64,000 nucleotides of DNA from Rhodoplanes sp. (GTDB taxonomy: Bacteria; Pseudomonadota; Alphaproteobacteria; Rhizobiales; Xanthobacteraceae). The notes beneath the pieces were generated by a model that saw nothing but the letters and a program-made list of their open reading frames with translations, did no database searches and was not told where the DNA came from. The stretch is from positions 1 to 64,000 of the forward strand of contig NZ_JACAAX010000022.1 of assembly GCF_013377085.1 (NCBI RefSeq), read 5' to 3'. This document shows, in pieces, positions 26,157 to 37,224 of the stretch. The stretch's first letter is position 1; each line of letters begins with the position of its first letter. A program made the position numbers and the translations under genes.

Positions 26157-26489
26157 CCGCCGATGCGCTCCGGGATGGAGTTACGACAGCCTCCGCGACA
26201 AGAACGTCTCGTCGACGGTGGATCGGCCCGCCAGGGGCGTTCTAGAACCGCCTCCGGCCGACTTCCCACGCCTCGGGGGCTTTTGGACGGATGCGCTCCG
26301 GCACAGTCAGAGCGACCGCCACCACCGGATTGTGGGCTAGAGGCCCGCACCCGATGTCGGCGTGGTGCCGACATCCGGCTCAGGATCGATGATGATCACA
26401 CATTCTGCTTAAGGCTCGATAAAGAGTCGAGCCCGACCTGACAGCAATTTGCTGTTCCGGTGCGCACCGGTTGGTCACGCCGGGCGTCT

Positions 26490-27860
26490 TCAGTTGATCA
26501 GCGCCTGCAGGGGCGATGGGATGCGGCCGCCGCGGGCGACGAAGCGCCGGCTCGACATCGTGTGCACCGGGATGATCGGGGCGCGCCCCAGGAGCCCGCC
26601 GAAATCGACCCAGTCGCCGACGCCCTTGCCGGCCACCGGGATCACCCGCACGGCCGTGGTCTTGCGGTTGATCATGCCGATCGCCGCCTCGTCGGCCATG
26701 ATGGCGGACAGCGTCTCGGCCGGCGTGTCGCCGGGAATCGCGATCATGTCGAGCCCGACCGAGCAGACCGAGGTCATCGCCTCCAGCTTGTCGATCGTGA
26801 TGGTGCCGCGGGCCGCCGCCTCGATCATGCCGGCGTCCTCGGAGAGCGGGATGAACGCCCCGGAGAGGCCGCCCACATAGCTCGACGCCATGGCGCCGCC
26901 CTTCTTGACGGCGTCGTTCAAGAGCGCCAGCGCCGCCGTCGAGCCGTGGGTGCCGACGCCGTCCAGGCCGATCGCTTCGAGGATGCGGGCGACGCTGTCG
27001 CGCTCGGCCGGCGTCGGGGCGAGCGAGAGGTCGACGATGCCGAACGGGATGCCGAGCCGGGCCGAGGCGGCGCGGCCCACCAGTTCGCCGGCCCGCGTGA
27101 TCTTGAAGGCGGTGCGGCGGATCACCGCCGTCAGCGCGCCGAAGTCGACGTCGCCGGCCTCCTCGATGGCGCGCAGCACCACGCCAGGCCCGCTGACGCC
27201 GACATTCACCACGCAGTCGGCCTCGCTGGCGCCGTGGAAGGCGCCGGCCATGAACGGGTTGTCCTCGACGGCATTGCAGAACACGACGAGCTTGGCGCAG
27301 CCGATCGAGTCCTGCGCCGCCGTCGCGGCGGCGATCGCCTTGACGGTGCGGCCCATGGCGGCGATGGCGTCCATGTTGAGGCCGGCCCGGGTCGAGCCGA
27401 CATTGACCGAGGCGCAGACCCGCTTGGTCGCGGCGAGCGCGGTCGGCAGCGCTTCGATCAGGCCGGCGTCGATCCGGGTCATGCCTTTCTCGACATGGGC
27501 CGAGAAGCCGCCGATGAAGTCGACGCCGAGCGCGTGGGCGGCGCGGTCGAGCGTCTCGGCGACCCGGGTCAGCGCGGCGGCATCGCAGCGGCCGGCGATC
27601 AGCGACACCGGTGTCACGGCGATGCGGTTGTTGACGATCGGGATGCCGAACTCGCGGGCGATCTCGGCGCTGACCCGCGTGAGGTCGCGGCCGATCCGCG
27701 TCACCTTGTCGTAGATGTTGTCGCACAAGGTCGCGCCGTCGCCGGCGACGCAGTCGAACAGGCTGATGCCGACCGTGACGGTGCGGATGTCGAGCTTCTC
27801 GGTCCGCACCATGTTGATGGTCTCGAGGATTTCCTCTCCCGAGAAGCCGAGATGTTTCAT
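26490..27860 (-). CDS. UPF0210 (PFL-family, DUF711) protein
   Basis: This is a cytosolic protein of 456 residues of unknown biochemical function. Recognisable family segments are MLVxxI-like opening [88 protein letters not shown], and the Gly/Ser-rich C-terminal parts ([40 protein letters not shown]). In many bacteria the gene is paired with a small ACT-domain gene (UPF0237), and the same pairing is present here. It is inferred to sense or act with a small ligand bound by the ACT partner. No catalytic residues can be assigned from sequence. Confidence 0.92.
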   Translation of the reverse strand: MKHLGFSGEEILETINMVRTEKLDIRTVTVGISLFDCVAGDGATLCDNIYDKVTRIGRDLTRVSAEIAREFGIPIVNNRIAVTPVSLIAGRCDAAALTRVAETLDRAAHALGVDFIGGFSAHVEKGMTRIDAGLIEALPTALAATKRVCASVNVGSTRAGLNMDAIAAMGRTVKAIAAATAAQDSIGCAKLVVFCNAVEDNPFMAGAFHGASEADCVVNVGVSGPGVVLRAIEEAGDVDFGALTAVIRRTAFKITRAGELVGRAASARLGIPFGIVDLSLAPTPAERDSVARILEAIGLDGVGTHGSTAALALLNDAVKKGGAMASSYVGGLSGAFIPLSEDAGMIEAAARGTITIDKLEAMTSVCSVGLDMIAIPGDTPAETLSAIMADEAAIGMINRKTTAVRVIPVAGKGVGDWVDFGGLLGRAPIIPVHTMSSRRFVARGGRIPSPLQALIN

Positions 27861-27901
27861 GGCTTGCGCCCCTCGTATCAGATCCGGTGAATTGTCTGGC
27901 C

Positions 27902-28007
27902 GTCATTCCGGGCCGCACGCGCGAGCGTGCGGACCCGGAATCCAGCCACACGCTCGGAGTTGGCCGCTGGATTCCGGGTTCGCGCTTTCAGCGCGCCCCG
28001 GAATGAC
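27902..28007. repeat. palindromic repeat, family B copy 1
   Basis: Outer arms GTCATTCCGGG (27902) and CCCCGGAATGAC (ending 28007), with inner GGACCCGGAATCCAGC and GCTGGATTCCGGGTT. It forms two nested hairpins. It fills most of the 172-nt gap between the ACT-domain gene and the UPF0210 gene, which are on the same strand, so an mRNA covering both would carry it. Confidence 0.9.
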
Positions 28008-28032
28008 CGCGGGACGATCGCGCGTAGGCTCC

Positions 28033-28344
28033 TCAGACCCGGTGCATCGCCTTGAAGATCTCCTCGCGCTCGATCTCGACCCGCACCCCGAGCTCCTCGC
28101 CTTTGCGGACGAGCCGCTCGCGCAATGCGTCGAACGAGACGTCGGAGGCGCCGAGATCCACCATCATGATCATGGTGAAGAAGTCGCGCATCACCGATTG
28201 GCTGATGTCGAGGATGTTGACGCCGGCGTCGGCGATCACGGTGGAGATGCCGGCGATGATGCCGACGCGGTCCGCGCCGATGATGGTCACGATGGCGCGG
28301 CCCGACAGGGTGCCGGGAGCGCGAGATCCGGGAGCTTGAGGCAT
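28033..28344 (-). CDS. ACT-domain protein, UPF0237 (GcvR-like)
   Basis: This is a 103-residue cytosolic protein with an ACT ligand-binding domain. RAIVTIIGADRVGIIAGIST is the first beta-alpha unit with the glycine turn, then VNILDISQSVMRDFFTMIMM and VDLGASDVSFDALRERL. This matches UPF0237. Start ATG 28344 gives MPQAPGSRAPGTLSGRA; the frame is open far upstream with no similarity. It lies directly upstream of the UPF0210 gene, its usual partner. ACT domains bind amino acids; the ligand here is unknown. Confidence 0.9.
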   Translation of the reverse strand: MPQAPGSRAPGTLSGRAIVTIIGADRVGIIAGISTVIADAGVNILDISQSVMRDFFTMIMMVDLGASDVSFDALRERLVRKGEELGVRVEIEREEIFKAMHRV

Positions 28345-28539
28345 GGCGGCTTTCCGAGGTGGTCGTCGCAAATCCCCGCGCCGGCGATCCGCCGCGAGAG
28401 CGCCCGTGTTTAGCGCCTGCGGGGGCCGCCGGCCAATGGGGTGGACGCGGAGTGTGTCGCGCCGCATGCCGGTCCCGCGGGCTGGGCCGGTTGAAGGGCG
28501 GGCGGTGCGTTCTATGGTGCGGTCCGCAAGGAGTTTTCC

Positions 28540-29595
28540 ATGCCCAGCCAGGACACCCTCGGCCCGGTCGCACCGGCCGCTGCCTCCGCGCCCCTGCCCA
28601 CCCGAAAGCTCGGCCGTACCGACATGGAGATCACCCGGGTCGGCTTCGGCGCCTGGGCGATCGGCGGACCCGACTGGGCGGTCGGCTGGGGCGCCCAGGA
28701 CGACCGCGAGTCGGTCGCGGCGATCCGCCATGCGGTGGCGCGCGGCATCAACTGGATCGACACCGCCGCCGTCTATGGGCTCGGCCATTCCGAGGAGGTG
28801 GTGCGCGAGGCGCTGAAGCCCATCCCGGTGTCCGAGCGGCCCTATGTGTTCACCAAATGCGGCCAGGTCTGGGACCCGCAGGAGCCGCGCAAGCTGGCGG
28901 CCCGGGTGGGGGCGCCGGCGAGCCTGCGGCGCGAATGCGAGGCCTCGCTGAAGCGGCTCGGGGTGGAGCGCATCGACCTCTACCAGATGCACTGGCCGGC
29001 CGCCGACGGCACGCCCCTGGAGGCATACTGGCAGACGCTCCTGGACCTGAAGCGGGAGGGCAAGGTGCGGGCCGTCGGCCTGTCCAACCACGACGCCGCG
29101 CAGCTCGCCGTGGCCGAGCGGCTCGGCCATGTCGACACCCTGCAGCCGCCCTTCTCGCTGATCCGCCGCGACGTCGCCGCGGCCGAGCTGCCCTGGTGCC
29201 ACGGCGCCGGCACCGGCGTGATCGTCTACAGCCCGATGCAGTCCGGCCTGCTCACCGGCCGCTTCACGGCCGCGCGCGCCGGCGCGCTGCCGGCAGACGA
29301 CTGGCGCTCGCGACATGCCGAGTTCACCGGCGAGAAGCTCACCCGCAACCTGGCGCTGGCCGATGCCCTGATGCCGATCGCCGGCCGGCACGGCACCACT
29401 GTGGCGTCGGTGGCGATCGCCTGGACGCTGTCCTGGACCGGCGTGACGGCGGCGATCGTCGGCGCCCGCACCCCGGCGCAGGTCGACGGCTGGCGGGATG
29501 CCGCCACCCTGGTGCTGACGGAACAGGACCTCGCCGAGATCGCCGCGGCCCTGGCGGCGACCGGGGCCGGCACGGGACCGCGCGCGCCGGCCTGA
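28540..29595 (+). CDS. aldo/keto reductase
   Basis: This is an NADP(H)-dependent oxidoreductase of the AKR superfamily, 351 residues. The TIM-barrel signatures are MEITRVGFGAWAIGG, the catalytic Asp and Tyr in NWIDTAAVYGLGHSEE, Lys in VFTKCGQVW and His in LYQMHWP, then VRAVGLSNHD and the NADP-binding SVAIAWTLSWTGVTAAIVGA. It is probably cytosolic, acting on an unknown aldehyde or ketone. It stands alone on the plus strand, divergent from the ACT gene; AAGGAG lies just before ATG 28540. Confidence 0.93.
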   Translation: MPSQDTLGPVAPAAASAPLPTRKLGRTDMEITRVGFGAWAIGGPDWAVGWGAQDDRESVAAIRHAVARGINWIDTAAVYGLGHSEEVVREALKPIPVSERPYVFTKCGQVWDPQEPRKLAARVGAPASLRRECEASLKRLGVERIDLYQMHWPAADGTPLEAYWQTLLDLKREGKVRAVGLSNHDAAQLAVAERLGHVDTLQPPFSLIRRDVAAAELPWCHGAGTGVIVYSPMQSGLLTGRFTAARAGALPADDWRSRHAEFTGEKLTRNLALADALMPIAGRHGTTVASVAIAWTLSWTGVTAAIVGARTPAQVDGWRDAATLVLTEQDLAEIAAALAATGAGTGPRAPA

Positions 29596-29626
29596 CCGGG
29601 ACGCCTGCGGAACGAGGCCGCCAGGA

Positions 29627-29827
29627 TCAGGGCGACGGCGACGACTGGTAGGACGAGGCGTGGTCGGGCCGCGGCAGGTGGCCGGACCGCACGGCGCGGC
29701 TGCGGGCGCGCAGCTCGGCCGCTTCGATGCGGAACTGCTCGGACAGCGAGCGAAGCCGGCGGCTCTGCGCCAGCAGGGCCCGGCTTTCGGCGTGAAGGGA
29801 CAGCAGGTCGTCGGGATGCATCGTCAT
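29627..29827 (-). CDS. possible small coiled-coil protein, unknown
   Basis: An open frame of ~66 residues from ATG 29827 (open to 29914). It encodes a mostly helical, charged segment, LLSLHAESRALLAQSRRLRS and LSEQFRIEAAELRARSRAVR, with a heptad-like Leu/Ile pattern and a Ser/Pro tail. No good ribosome site is seen for any ATG. TTAACCAT (minus strand, 29904-29897) lies upstream, resembling a CtrA half-site. It could be a true small gene or chance; composition favours real coding. Confidence 0.45.
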   Translation of the reverse strand: MTMHPDDLLSLHAESRALLAQSRRLRSLSEQFRIEAAELRARSRAVRSGHLPRPDHASSYQSSPSP

Positions 29828-30069
29828 GGAGTTCTGAAAAACGGTGCTGGCGGGTTTGACCATCGGACGGAAATGCCATGTCCGATTTGCCTTGTTATGG
29901 TTAACAAATTCCAAACGGCGGTCCAGCCGGCCGACCGCATGGCGGGGATTCCTCGGGTGTCGGGACTACCGTCGGCCGACCTCCCTCCATAAGTAGAGTC
30001 CCGGAGGCGCCCGACGTACAAAATACGGCCCTCCGCAGGGGGGCGGATCGAGGCCGAAGGAGCCGGGCC

Positions 30070-30729
30070 ATGTCGCTGATTTCGTCCATCGTCCAGGGGG
30101 CTGCCGGGGTGGTCGGCATTCGCTCCGGCACCGAGGAGCCGCGATTCGCGGTCGTCGAGCGAATCGGCGGTGCCGTCGAGGTCCGCCGCTACGAGCCGCG
30201 TCTCGCCGCGGACGTCATCGTCGAGGGCGACGAGACCGAGGCGCGCTCGGCCGGCTTCCGCCGGCTCGCCCGCTTCATCTTCGGTGCCAACACGGCGCGG
30301 CAGTCGATCGCCATGACGGCGCCGGTGGCGCAGGCGCCGGCCGGGTCCGTCGGGTCGGAAAAGATCGCCATGACGGCGCCGGTGGCGCAGATGCCGGTCG
30401 CCCCGATACCGGCCGGGCCGCGCGGCGGCAGCGAGCAGGGCTGGACCATCCGGTTCACGATGCCGGGCGAATACACCCGCGACACCCTGCCGGTGCCGGA
30501 CGACGCCGGCATCGCCATCGTCGACGTGCCGGCCGAGACCGTGGCCGTGATCGTCTTCTCGGGGGCGACCAGCGTCGAGGCGGTGCACCATCAGGCGCGG
30601 CTGCTGCGGCGTATCCTCGGCACCACCGACTGGCGGATCGTCGGCCCGCCGGTCGCCCAGTTCTACGACCCGCCCTGGACGCTGCCGATGCTACGTCGCA
30701 ACGAGGTGGCCGTTCGGGTGGAGCGATAG
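30070..30729 (+). CDS. SOUL heme-binding family protein
   Basis: This 219-residue protein belongs to the SOUL/HBP family, known to bind heme or porphyrins. Seen are the opening GAVEVRRYEPRLAADVIV, FIFGANTARQSIAMTAPVAQ, a second KIAMTAPVAQMP, then GWTIRFTMPGEYTRDTLPVP and the C-terminal WRIVGPPVAQFYDPPWTLP. The IAMTAPVAQ motif is doubled by a 27-bp exact direct repeat (30307-30333, 30364-30390). Two copies are common in alphaproteobacterial members. ATG 30070 has GGAG 10 nt before it. No signal peptide is evident, so it is probably cytosolic. No heme-pathway gene is nearby. Confidence 0.9.
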   Translation: MSLISSIVQGAAGVVGIRSGTEEPRFAVVERIGGAVEVRRYEPRLAADVIVEGDETEARSAGFRRLARFIFGANTARQSIAMTAPVAQAPAGSVGSEKIAMTAPVAQMPVAPIPAGPRGGSEQGWTIRFTMPGEYTRDTLPVPDDAGIAIVDVPAETVAVIVFSGATSVEAVHHQARLLRRILGTTDWRIVGPPVAQFYDPPWTLPMLRRNEVAVRVER

Positions 30730-31311
30730 AGGATTGTCCGGCGAAGCTGGTCCTCGGGCTTGATGCGGGGGCGGGGGACAGGGTCGCCGCAGAAAAATCA
30801 TCACCTCGACAAGTCGGGAGCGTGTTTCGTACCGACCGATCGGAGCACGCTCCAGCGACGCCGCAACTCCATCGACTGTCGTATGCCGTGAATTTTGTAC
30901 GACGTGACTGTCGCATGTGGTGATGTTCCATCATGCCGAGGCTAGACTAAGGCCTTGCCTCGCAATACTAATCTCAGAAGTTGTACGGATGTGACCGCTT
31001 AGTATTTCTCCTATTCTCAGGACCGTAACGAACAGAAAAAACCGGCGAAGCCGACGGCACCTCGGTTCAGTCCCGTCGAAGCCGTTCGCCGACAGCGCGT
31101 CCGGGAGGGCGCTTCAGGGCTGCGTTTTTCGGGTCTGCGTGTCATCAGGTCTGCGTTCATCGTCGCGTAAGCTTCCGCGCGTGTTGGTCGCGCTGGTCGC
31201 GTCTGCCGTTGTCGCCTTCTCGACCTCGTTCGTGACGACACGGCCATAGCCGCGCTGTCGTATGCCTGCCTCTCGCACGCCTGCGATGCTCCGCCGCCCC
31301 AGGAGACACCG
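30730..31311. other. non-coding stretch upstream of the HWE-type kinase
   Basis: A 580-nt gap. Part of it (30880-31030) is clearly less GC-rich than the surrounding genes. It contains arms GTCGTA and TACGAC (30878-30903, N14 spacer) and two near-identical GACTGTCG(T/C)ATG segments (30875 and 30906), which suggests a regulator-binding region or promoter for the kinase gene. No coding frame with gene-like composition and no RNA gene is seen. Confidence 0.45.
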
Positions 31312-32367
31312 ATGACCTGTTTCGATCAGTTCGCGTCCGTGGACGACGCGCCAGCCCTGGCCCGGACGATCGCGGACACGGTCCGGGCGCCCGTGCTGAT
31401 CCTCGACGGCGAGCGGCGGATCGTCTCCGCCAACCGCGCGTTCCACGCCGGCTTCGAGACGCAGCCCGAGGCGGTCGTCGGCCGCTCCGTCTATGCCCTG
31501 ACCAGGGACCCGACGAGCCTCGCCAAGCTGCGCTTCCTGCTCGACGTGCTGCTGCCGCAGCGGTCGGCCATCGACGCCCACGAGCTCGAGCTCGAGCTGG
31601 CCAATGGCGAGCGCCGCACGCTCCTGGTCGACGTCCGCACGCTGCCGGACGGCCGCCGGGCCGCGCCGCTGATCCTGCTCACCCTGGAGGACGTCACCGC
31701 ACTGAGGGCCGCCGCGCAGGCCGTGCGCGAGCTGCGCCGGCAGAACGACATGCTGATGCAGGAGGCCCGGCACGGCGTCGCCGAGGCCATCGACACGGTC
31801 GCGACCGCGTTGCGCCTGCAGGCCGACACGGTGCTGTCCGAGGAGGCCCGGCTGCAGCTCCAGGCCGCACATCGGCGCGTGCTGGCGATCGCCGCCGTCC
31901 ACGACCAGGCCGAGGCGGTGGGCCACGGCGAGCCGGTGGCGGTCGGCCCCTATCTGTCGCGGCTGTGCGAAGGTCTCGCCGCTGCATCCGGCGGCCATTG
32001 CCGGGTGGCGCTTGCAGTCGCGGCCGGCAGGGCCACGGTGTCGGCCGGCGAGGCCGACACGATCGGCCTGATGGTCGCCGAGCTGGTCGGCAACGCACTG
32101 CGGCACGCCTTCTTCGGCATGCCCGAGGGCGACATCGCCATCGCCTACGAGGTCGTCGACGGGGGCTGGCGGCTCTCGGTGTCCGACAACGGCGCCGGCC
32201 ACGATCCCGGCGCGCGCGGCGAGGCGAGGCCGGGCATCGGCCTGCGGCTGGTCGAGGCGCTCGGCCGGCGGCTCGATGCCCGCATGGAGGCCATCAGCGG
32301 GCCGCACGGCACCGCGGTGTCGATCATCCGCCGCCCCTGCGCCTCGCGCTGGATCGAGGCGGCCTGA
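31312..32367 (+). CDS. PAS-containing sensor histidine kinase, HWE/HisKA_2-like, with altered H-box
   Basis: This is a predicted cytosolic sensor kinase of 351 residues with no membrane helix. A PAS-like domain (residues ~18-130: PVLILDGERRIVSANRAFHA, ending LTLEDVTALR) leads into the dimerisation segment. There His154 stands in QEARHGVAEAIDTVATALRL, aligned with the usual H-R-V-K-N of HisKA_2, so the histidine is kept but the next residues are changed. The ATPase domain has N-box LMVAELVGNALRHAF (254-268), SVSDNGAGHDP (289-299) and the GIGLRLVEALG lid. No response regulator is next to it. ATG 31312 has GGAG upstream. It ends convergent with gyrB. Confidence 0.85.
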   Translation: MTCFDQFASVDDAPALARTIADTVRAPVLILDGERRIVSANRAFHAGFETQPEAVVGRSVYALTRDPTSLAKLRFLLDVLLPQRSAIDAHELELELANGERRTLLVDVRTLPDGRRAAPLILLTLEDVTALRAAAQAVRELRRQNDMLMQEARHGVAEAIDTVATALRLQADTVLSEEARLQLQAAHRRVLAIAAVHDQAEAVGHGEPVAVGPYLSRLCEGLAAASGGHCRVALAVAAGRATVSAGEADTIGLMVAELVGNALRHAFFGMPEGDIAIAYEVVDGGWRLSVSDNGAGHDPGARGEARPGIGLRLVEALGRRLDARMEAISGPHGTAVSIIRRPCASRWIEAA

Positions 32368-32430
32368 CACGGCGGCCGCAGGACGACGCGGCTGCGGGGC
32401 TTCGCCGACCGATGATGCCTATTGTCCGCC

Positions 32431-35168
<2,738 letters not shown>

Positions 35169-36131
35169 ATGACCAGGCATGACCGCGACACCGTCACGGG
35201 TGACGGCCAGACTCGCCGAAAGGTTCTCGAATGCATGACCTGGGCCGGCACCGGCGTGCTGTGGACCGTCTCGGGCGGGGTGCCGCGCGCGCTCGGCCTG
35301 ATCGACCAGGCACAAGCCCAGACGCAGTCCCAAACGTCGGGTCAGGACGGTCTCACCTTCCTGCAGATCAGCGACAGCCATATCGGTTTCGACAAGGCGG
35401 CCAATCCGGCCACCAGCCGCACGCTCGAGGAGGCGATCGGCCGCGTCAAGGCGCTGCCGGCCAAGCCCGCCTTCATGATCCACACCGGCGACATTACGCA
35501 TCTGTCGAAGGCGGCCGAGTTCGACGACGCCGATCACATCATCGGCGGGGCGCGGCTCGACGTGCATTACGTGCCGGGCGAGCACGACGTCATCGACGAG
35601 GAGGCGAAGCTTTATCGCGAGCGCTACGGACGCGGCACCAAGGGGGCGGGCTGGTACAGTCTCGACGCCTCCGGCGTGCATTTCATCGGGCTCGTCAACG
35701 TGGTCGACCTCAAGTCGGGCGGGCTCGGCAATCTCGGACCCGACCAGCTCGCCTGGCTCGCCGACGATCTCGCCGGCCGCTCGGCCGAGACGCCGATCGT
35801 GGTGTTCGCCCATATCCCGCTGTGGGCCGTCTATCCGGCCTGGGGCTGGGGCACCGACGACGGCGGCCGGGCGCTGTCGCTGCTCGCCCGTTTCGGCTCG
35901 GTCACGGTGCTCAACGGCCACATCCACCAGGTGATGCAGAAGGTCGAGGGCAACGTGACGTTCCACACGGCGTGCTCGACCGCGTTCCCGCAGCCGGCGC
36001 CCGGCGCCGCGCCGTCGCCGGGTCCCCTGAAGGTCGCCGACGACAAGCTGCGCACCAAGCTGGGCCTGTCGAGCGTCACGTTTCGGCGCGGCGAGCAGCG
36101 CCTCGCCATCATCGACCAGACGCTGGCGTGA
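35169..36131 (+). CDS. Tat-exported metallophosphoesterase with GEHD in place of GNHD
   Basis: This is a calcineurin-like phosphoesterase of 320 residues. The N terminus has a twin-arginine motif (TRRKVLECMTWAGTGVLW, residues 15-32), so export of the folded protein is likely. Metal-site motifs are SDSHIGF (D69, H71), HTGDITHL (107-108), PGEHDVID (137-144), FAHIPLW and LNGHIHQV. In the usual order the third motif is GNH(D/E); here Asn is Glu. ATG 35169 is 7 nt after the GGGAGACGAG ribosome site. It is first of four plus-strand genes: phosphoesterase, cupredoxin, ECF sigma, anti-sigma. The substrate is unknown; the family includes cAMP and nucleotide phosphatases. Confidence 0.9.
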   Translation: MTRHDRDTVTGDGQTRRKVLECMTWAGTGVLWTVSGGVPRALGLIDQAQAQTQSQTSGQDGLTFLQISDSHIGFDKAANPATSRTLEEAIGRVKALPAKPAFMIHTGDITHLSKAAEFDDADHIIGGARLDVHYVPGEHDVIDEEAKLYRERYGRGTKGAGWYSLDASGVHFIGLVNVVDLKSGGLGNLGPDQLAWLADDLAGRSAETPIVVFAHIPLWAVYPAWGWGTDDGGRALSLLARFGSVTVLNGHIHQVMQKVEGNVTFHTACSTAFPQPAPGAAPSPGPLKVADDKLRTKLGLSSVTFRRGEQRLAIIDQTLA

Positions 36132-36139
36132 GGCCGACC

Positions 36140-36511
36140 ATGACGTCGCGAACGGAGGTTTCAAAAAGCGTGCTGCGCCGCTTCGGTGTCGCCGTGCTGC
36201 TCGGCTTGGCGCTGGCCGCACCTGCCGCCCGCGGCGAGACGAGTGCACCGGCCGCGGCGAAGGTGTCGATCGACAACTTCACCTTCTCGCCGGACCGCCT
36301 CACCGTCGCGCCCGGCACCACCGTGACCTGGACCAATGCCGACGACATCCCGCACACCGTGGTGGCGACCGGCAAGGCGTTCCGGTCGAAGGCGCTCGAC
36401 ACCGACGACAGCTTCGCCTTCACGTTCACGACGCCGGGCACCTTCGACTACTTTTGCTCGTTGCATCCCCACATGCACGCGACCATCGTGGTGGAGGCGG
36501 GCCGGAGCTAG
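36140..36511 (+). CDS. periplasmic cupredoxin (amicyanin-like copper protein)
   Basis: This is a small blue copper protein of 123 residues with a signal peptide (RFGVAVLLGLALAAPAARG). The cupredoxin fold is clear: VSIDNFTFSPDRLTVAPGTT, VTWTNADDIPHTVVATG and FTFTTPGTFDYFCSLHPHM. Type 1 copper ligands are His72, Cys106, His109 and Met112. The Cys-x2-His-x2-Met loop has the short amicyanin spacing. It lies 8 nt after the phosphoesterase stop and upstream of the ECF sigma gene. The role is inferred as electron transfer or copper-linked redox sensing in the periplasm. Confidence 0.95.
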   Translation: MTSRTEVSKSVLRRFGVAVLLGLALAAPAARGETSAPAAAKVSIDNFTFSPDRLTVAPGTTVTWTNADDIPHTVVATGKAFRSKALDTDDSFAFTFTTPGTFDYFCSLHPHMHATIVVEAGRS

Positions 36512-36566
36512 AGCTAGAGCCCATGTCGCTCGCTTCAAAGTCGCCTGCTTCAAATCGGGCACCAAG

Positions 36567-36647
36567 TCCGCTCGTCCCCGCGCAAGCGGGGACCCAGGGG
36601 CCGCAAGGCAAGACGCCTGGGTTCCCGCTGGCGCGGGAACGAGCGGA
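36567..36647. repeat. palindromic repeat, family E
   Basis: Outer arms TCCGCTCGT and ACGAGCGGA enclose CCCCGCGCAAGCGGGG and a second hairpin TTCCCGCTGGCGCGGGAA, joined by CCAGG and CCTGGG. Single copy in this window; elements of this form are frequent in proteobacterial genomes. It sits between the cupredoxin and sigma factor genes on the same strand. Confidence 0.9.
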
Positions 36648-36669
36648 GGGTGGGGCGGAGTCGACGGCC

Positions 36670-37224
36670 ATGCAGGGTCGGCGTGACGACGACGACAGCG
36701 GCACGGCCGGGCGCTTCAGGGCGCTCGCTCTGCCGCATCTCGACGAGGTCTACACGCTCGCCCGCCACCTGCTGCGCGATGCCGCCGACGCCGACGATGC
36801 GACGCAGGACTGCTTTTTGCGCGCGCTCCGCCATTTCGAGACGTTCCGCGGCGACGACATCCGGCCGTGGCTGTTCGCAATCCTGCGCAATGTCTGCCGC
36901 GGCGCGCGGCAGCCGTCGCGCGAGGTCGGCGTCGCGGACGAGCCGACCGATGATGCCGCGCCGCTGTGGAGTGACGCGCGCGAGACGCCGGAGGGCGAGA
37001 TGCTGCGCCGGCGCGACGCCGACGCCGTGCGGGCGCTGGTCGATGCGCTGCCGCTGGCGTTCCGCGAGGTGATCGTGCTGCGGGAGATCAACGACCTGTC
37101 CTATCGCGAGATCGCCGAGATCGTCGGCGTGCCGGTCGGGACCGTGATGTCGCGGCTCGCCCGCGGCCGCGCGCTGCTGCGCACCGCCTGGCTCGGCGCC
37201 GATCAGAAAGAGCAGACCCCATGA
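36670..37224 (+). CDS. ECF-type RNA polymerase sigma factor
   Basis: This is an extracytoplasmic-function sigma factor of 184 residues. Region 2 spans ~20-85 (LPHLDEVYTLARHLLRDAAD, DATQDCFLRALRHFETFRGD, RPWLFAILRNVCRG). Region 4 spans ~120-172 (ALPLAFREVIVLREINDLSY and REIAEIVGVPVGTVMSRLAR). ATG 36670 has GGAG 9 nt upstream. The stop overlaps the start of the next gene (ATGA), a zinc-finger anti-sigma factor. The pair is thus a classic sigma/anti-sigma unit, and it probably controls its own operon and perhaps the neighbouring redox genes (inference). Confidence 0.95.
   Translation: MQGRRDDDDSGTAGRFRALALPHLDEVYTLARHLLRDAADADDATQDCFLRALRHFETFRGDDIRPWLFAILRNVCRGARQPSREVGVADEPTDDAAPLWSDARETPEGEMLRRRDADAVRALVDALPLAFREVIVLREINDLSYREIAEIVGVPVGTVMSRLARGRALLRTAWLGADQKEQTP

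Noticed and set aside
30307-30390. 27-bp direct repeat in the SOUL gene as a novel duplication
   Set aside because: Two IAMTAPV motifs are common in alphaproteobacterial SOUL proteins, so it is probably family-typical.
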